64,000 nt of DNA from Pyxidicoccus trucidator (GTDB taxonomy: Bacteria; Myxococcota; Myxococcia; Myxococcales; Myxococcaceae): positions 1-64,000 of the forward strand of contig NZ_JAAIXZ010000010.1 of NCBI RefSeq assembly GCF_010894435.1, read 5' to 3'. Below the pieces are notes generated by a model. That model did not search any database. It was not told the origin of the DNA and worked only from the letters and a program-made list of their open reading frames with translations. A program made the position numbers and the translations under genes. Positions 60,914 to 64,000 of this stretch are shown here, one piece after another (the stretch's first letter is position 1; the number at the start of each line of letters is the position of its first letter).

Positions 60914-63388
60914 CTAGCCGGGAGGCTGTCGCGGCAGCTCGACGATGAACGCCGCGCCCTGGCCCGGCTCGCTCTCCACGCGAATCCTCCCGCCATGCGC
61001 TTCCACCAGCTGCCGGGTGATGAAGAGCCCCAGCCCCAGCCCGCCGTAGTTGCGGGAGGCGGCGCGCTCGAAGCGCTCGAAGATTCGTGCCTGGGACTCC
61101 AGCGGAATGCCCACGCCGTGGTCGGCGACGAGCAGCAGGGCCTTGTCCCCCTGGCGCGTCACCTCCACGCGGATGGGCCTGCCCGCGCCGTACTTCATCG
61201 CGTTCGTCAGCAGGTTGAGCAGCACCTGCTCCAGCCGGAGCCGGTCCCACCGCCCCACCACCGGCTCGGGGGCCACCAGCTCGAGCGCGCATCCGGTCTT
61301 CTCCAACTGCTCCGTCAGGTGCGCCAGGACACCGCGGGCCAGCTCCCCCAGGTCCAGCTCGTCCACGCGCAGGGCGAGCCGGCTCTCGTCGATGCGCGAG
61401 ACGTCGAGCAGGTGCTCCACCAGGTGCGCCAGCCGCTTCAGTTGCTCGTCGAAGACCTCCAGCATGCCGGAGACCTTCTCGGCGAGCTGGGGGCCATCAT
61501 GGGGGCGCGAGAGCGTCCGCTCCATCTGCTGGGCCCGCAGCTTCATGGAGGTCAGCGGCGTCTTCAGCTCGTGCGAGGCGATGGAGAGGAACTCGTCGCG
61601 CGTGCGGATGGACTCCTGGGCCTTGCAGTAGAGCTGGGCGTTGTCGATGGCGAAGGCCGCCCGGCGTCCCAGCTCCTCCACCAGCCACGGGTCCGCCGGG
61701 GCCTCCGCGAGGTCCGACTGCGAGGAGACCAGCGACAGCACGCCCAGGATGCGGCCTCGCGCCCGGAGCGGCACGCTGATGGACGGCCTTCCCAGGAGCC
61801 TTCGCAAGGCCTCCCACCGGGGCTCTTCCAGGGGCGCGGGCGCCAGCATGCCCCGCGAGTCCCGCGCGTCCTCCGACCGGCCGGTGGACATCACCCACGC
61901 AGGGCCCCGCGGGGCGGTGTCGGCCGGAGGGTGGTGCTGGAGGAACTCACGTGCCAGGACCGCGCGAGACGGGACGCTGTCCGCGACCGCCACGGGCCGT
62001 AGCACCGCGTCGTCTCCCGGCATGAAGACGACACAGAGGTCCGCGAGCGTGGGGACCGCCAGCTCGGCGACGCGCTGGAGCGTGGCGGCCTCGTCGAGCG
62101 AGGTCACCAGCTCGCGGCTGGCCTCGGCGAGGAAGCGCTGCGCCAGCTCCGCCCGCTTGCGCGCGGTGATGTCGGTGGAGATGCCGCAGACCGCGTACAG
62201 GTTGCCCGAGGAGTCGATGAGCGGGAACTTGTGCGTGAGCCAGGTGTGGATGCCGTCATCGTAGGGAACGCGCTCCTCGCGGACCAGGGAGGCCCCGGTC
62301 TGGATGACGGACTGGTTGGCCTCGTGCAGGGGGTCGGCGATTTCCTTCGGGAAGACCTCGTAAGAGGTCCTTCCGGCGACGTCCGTCCGCGTGCGGTGGA
62401 AGAGGCGCTCCCACTCGCGGTTCACGAAGGTGTAGCGCTCTCGGGGGTCCAGGAGGAAGAAGACGGCCGGCGCGTTGTCGAGGATGGCCCGCATCCGCTT
62501 CTCGCTCTCGAGCAGCGCGTTCTCCGCCCGCTTCCGCTCCGTCACGTCGATGATTACGGCGAGAGAGCGGAAGATGCTTCCGGCGGCGTCCCGCTCCGCG
62601 ATGGCGGACAGGAGGACGTCAATGGGCTCGCCGCCCTTCTTCACCATCCGGTAGGGGACGTCCCGGCAGATGCCCGTCCTGAAGTACTCGGGCAGGACGA
62701 CGTCGCGCGCGTACCGGCGGGACTCGGGCGTCATGAACTCCACGGAGGAGTGGCCGACCACCTCTTCCCGGGTGTAGCCGAGCGTGGTCAGCCAGAAGTC
62801 GCTCACGCTGATGAGGCGCCCCTCGCAGTCGATGGAGTGCATCATCACCGGCGTGCTGCGGTAGAGCGAGCGGTACTTCTCCTGGCTCCTGCGCAGCTTG
62901 TCCACCGTGCTCTTGAGCGCGGTGACGTCGCTGAAGATGGAGACCGCGCCTCGGAGCACGCCGGCGCCATCCCGGATGGGCCGGGCGTTCAGGCTCAGCC
63001 AGGCGCCCGCGGGTCTGGCGGGGTTGCGCAGGTAGATTTCCGCCTGGTTGACGGACTCACCCCGGAGCGCGCGGGCCAGCGGCAGTTGCGTGGCGGGGTA
63101 GCGCGTTATCGTGTCGGGCAGATAGAAACCATACGTCTCCGGCCAGTGGCTGATGGGCGCGTCCGTGGGCCCGGAGCCCAGAATCTGCTCCGCCATGGGG
63201 TTGAAGAGCTGGAAGTAGCCGTGCGCGTCCGCCACCACCACCCCTTCGCTGATGCTGGCGAAGACCCGCTCGAGAATCCGCTCCTCGCCCCGGAAGTCCC
63301 CGCGCATCCAGACGGGCCTCGAGGCCTCCGCCACGTCGCCGCCCGCTTGTGCGACCGGGTCCTCCGGAATGTCGTGCAGGCGGGCCAT
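60914..63388 (-). CDS. Multi-PAS/GAF soluble hybrid-free sensor histidine kinase
   Basis: 824 residues from ATG 63388. In order: PAS 1 (about 40-160, ERVFASISEGVVVADAHGY), PAS 2 (about 170-290, SLYRSTPVMMHSIDCEGR), PAS 3 (about 295-415, MRAILDNAPAVFFLLDPR), a GAF domain (about 425-585), HisKA with the phospho-His in FLSIASHELKTPLTSMK, and HATPase_c (LLNLLTNAMKYGAGRP; DHGVGIP; GGLGLGLFITRQLVEAHGG). There is no membrane helix, so it senses cytoplasmic signals. No receiver domain or response regulator is adjacent, so it is an orphan kinase in this window. Confidence 0.92.
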   Translation of the reverse strand: MARLHDIPEDPVAQAGGDVAEASRPVWMRGDFRGEERILERVFASISEGVVVADAHGYFQLFNPMAEQILGSGPTDAPISHWPETYGFYLPDTITRYPATQLPLARALRGESVNQAEIYLRNPARPAGAWLSLNARPIRDGAGVLRGAVSIFSDVTALKSTVDKLRRSQEKYRSLYRSTPVMMHSIDCEGRLISVSDFWLTTLGYTREEVVGHSSVEFMTPESRRYARDVVLPEYFRTGICRDVPYRMVKKGGEPIDVLLSAIAERDAAGSIFRSLAVIIDVTERKRAENALLESEKRMRAILDNAPAVFFLLDPRERYTFVNREWERLFHRTRTDVAGRTSYEVFPKEIADPLHEANQSVIQTGASLVREERVPYDDGIHTWLTHKFPLIDSSGNLYAVCGISTDITARKRAELAQRFLAEASRELVTSLDEAATLQRVAELAVPTLADLCVVFMPGDDAVLRPVAVADSVPSRAVLAREFLQHHPPADTAPRGPAWVMSTGRSEDARDSRGMLAPAPLEEPRWEALRRLLGRPSISVPLRARGRILGVLSLVSSQSDLAEAPADPWLVEELGRRAAFAIDNAQLYCKAQESIRTRDEFLSIASHELKTPLTSMKLRAQQMERTLSRPHDGPQLAEKVSGMLEVFDEQLKRLAHLVEHLLDVSRIDESRLALRVDELDLGELARGVLAHLTEQLEKTGCALELVAPEPVVGRWDRLRLEQVLLNLLTNAMKYGAGRPIRVEVTRQGDKALLLVADHGVGIPLESQARIFERFERAASRNYGGLGLGLFITRQLVEAHGGRIRVESEPGQGAAFIVELPRQPPG

Positions 63389-63546
63389 GGAGCGAGCGGT
63401 GGGTGTGGGAAGTCACCTCCAACTTCAACGATGCGGACGGCGTACCCCTCCGCCAACCCAGCCGCTCCAGGGGGGAGGGGCTCGTCGCGGCCAGGCGGCC
63501 CCCTGCTTCCTTCCTCGTGTCAGGCACCTGGGATAGACGGGGAGCC

Positions 63547-64000
63547 ATGAAATCCAGACTCCCGTTGCTCCTGTCCCTCTCCCTGTTCGGCTGTGGGGCG
63601 CCGCCCTCCACCGAGCCCGAGCCCTCCGCGCTGGTGTCCATGGCCCAGGCGCTGGCCGATGGCACTCCCGCGACCACGGGCGTGCTGGCCTTCCTCAATG
63701 ACCACTCCACCACGCTGACGGTGCTGGACCAGGAAGTGCCGATGAACGCGCTGGCCGCGCAGAACCTGATTGCCTGGCGCGCCGGGCCCGACGGGGTGGA
63801 GCACACCGGCGACGACCGCACCTTCGTCACCATCGACCAGGTGGACGACGTCCCCTACGTGGGCCCCGCGGCGCTCGCGGACCTGGAGTGGTATGCCCGG
63901 GGCACCGGCCGGGTGGCGGACCTGCCGCTGGATGCGTCGGTGGGCGTCTTCGACGGGCTCGACTTCAACCTGGCCGAGGCGCGCCGCGTCCTCCGGGCCG
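63547..64000 (+). CDS. Lipoprotein with helix-hairpin-helix-like segment (3' end cut by window edge)
   Basis: The start is ATG 63547, with GGGGAG 4 bases upstream. The signal MKSRLPLLLSLSLFGCGAPP has a lipobox ending at Cys. The visible mature part contains LDQEVPMNALAAQNLIAWRA, then GPDGVEHTGDDRTF and IDQVDDVPYVGPAALADL. This alternation of helices with a VPYVGPAAL turn is like a helix-hairpin-helix module of the GspK/ComEA kind. The reading frame continues past the window end. It is divergent from the histidine kinase (158 bases between starts). The role is unknown. Confidence 0.75.
   Translation, partial: MKSRLPLLLSLSLFGCGAPPSTEPEPSALVSMAQALADGTPATTGVLAFLNDHSTTLTVLDQEVPMNALAAQNLIAWRAGPDGVEHTGDDRTFVTIDQVDDVPYVGPAALADLEWYARGTGRVADLPLDASVGVFDGLDFNLAEARRVLRA

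Noticed and set aside
60873..61292. Upstream extension of the ceramidase gene by 140 codons.
   Set aside because: It would lie almost wholly within the histidine kinase gene, and the extension is Arg/Ala/Gly-rich without homology-like pattern.

Overview
The window is very GC-rich, with strong G/C at third codon positions, and reads as a piece of a myxobacterial chromosome (Myxococcus/Corallococcus type). The signs are a MYXO-CTERM sorting tail on a secreted amidase, an ADYC-domain protein, a sigma factor of a Myxococcales-type family, a very large Ser/Thr kinase fusion, many lipoproteins, and GTG/TTG starts. I see no CRISPR array, insertion sequence, rRNA or replication origin. There is one tRNA (Leu, anticodon GAG).

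Layout. 1-12.8 kb is housekeeping: an OB-fold/HD nuclease-like protein (cut by the window edge), an RlmI-like methyltransferase, a small membrane protein, an FAD-dependent oxidoreductase, a 67-residue protein with a sigma-54-like promoter, a diacylglycerol kinase, a secreted amidase, then gap-pgk-tpiA-secG and tRNA-Leu with a strong terminator. 13-31.6 kb is accessory: two tandem secreted TPR-CHAT (caspase-fold) proteins, a protein with a possible DUF3553-like start, an ADYC protein, a sigma factor divergent from a 1313-residue zinc finger-kinase-STAND ATPase-membrane-SUMF1 fusion, and a complete hen1-pnkp RNA-repair operon. 31.7-34.1 kb holds a glutathione peroxidase and an effector-immunity pair in which the nuclease-like effector is frameshifted. 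34.2-38.3 kb is a LysR regulator divergent from a ThDP enzyme and an aldehyde dehydrogenase, with two inverted repeats between them.

38.4-52.4 kb carries a 1588-residue HEAT-repeat protein converging on a DUF4239 membrane protein, a leucyl aminopeptidase, a spermidine synthase-like protein, a DEAH-type helicase, an ATP-grasp protein, a Cys-rich lipoprotein and a pentapeptide-repeat protein. 52.5-60 kb is a two-gene surface module on the minus strand: a BNR-type secreted protein ending in a dockerin-like double calcium loop, coupled by a 4-bp overlap to a lipoprotein of 12 Ig-like repeats ending in a cohesin-like domain. The window closes with an alkaline ceramidase-like membrane protein, a soluble multi-PAS histidine kinase, and the start of a helix-hairpin-helix-like lipoprotein.

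The most unusual parts are the 13-31.6 kb region (CHAT proteins, a possible sigma/anti-sigma kinase and RNA repair side by side, with a sequence element shared between three upstream regions), the cohesin/dockerin-like gene pair, and the broken effector that keeps an intact immunity gene. All functional statements rest on motif recognition by eye; no database search was run.
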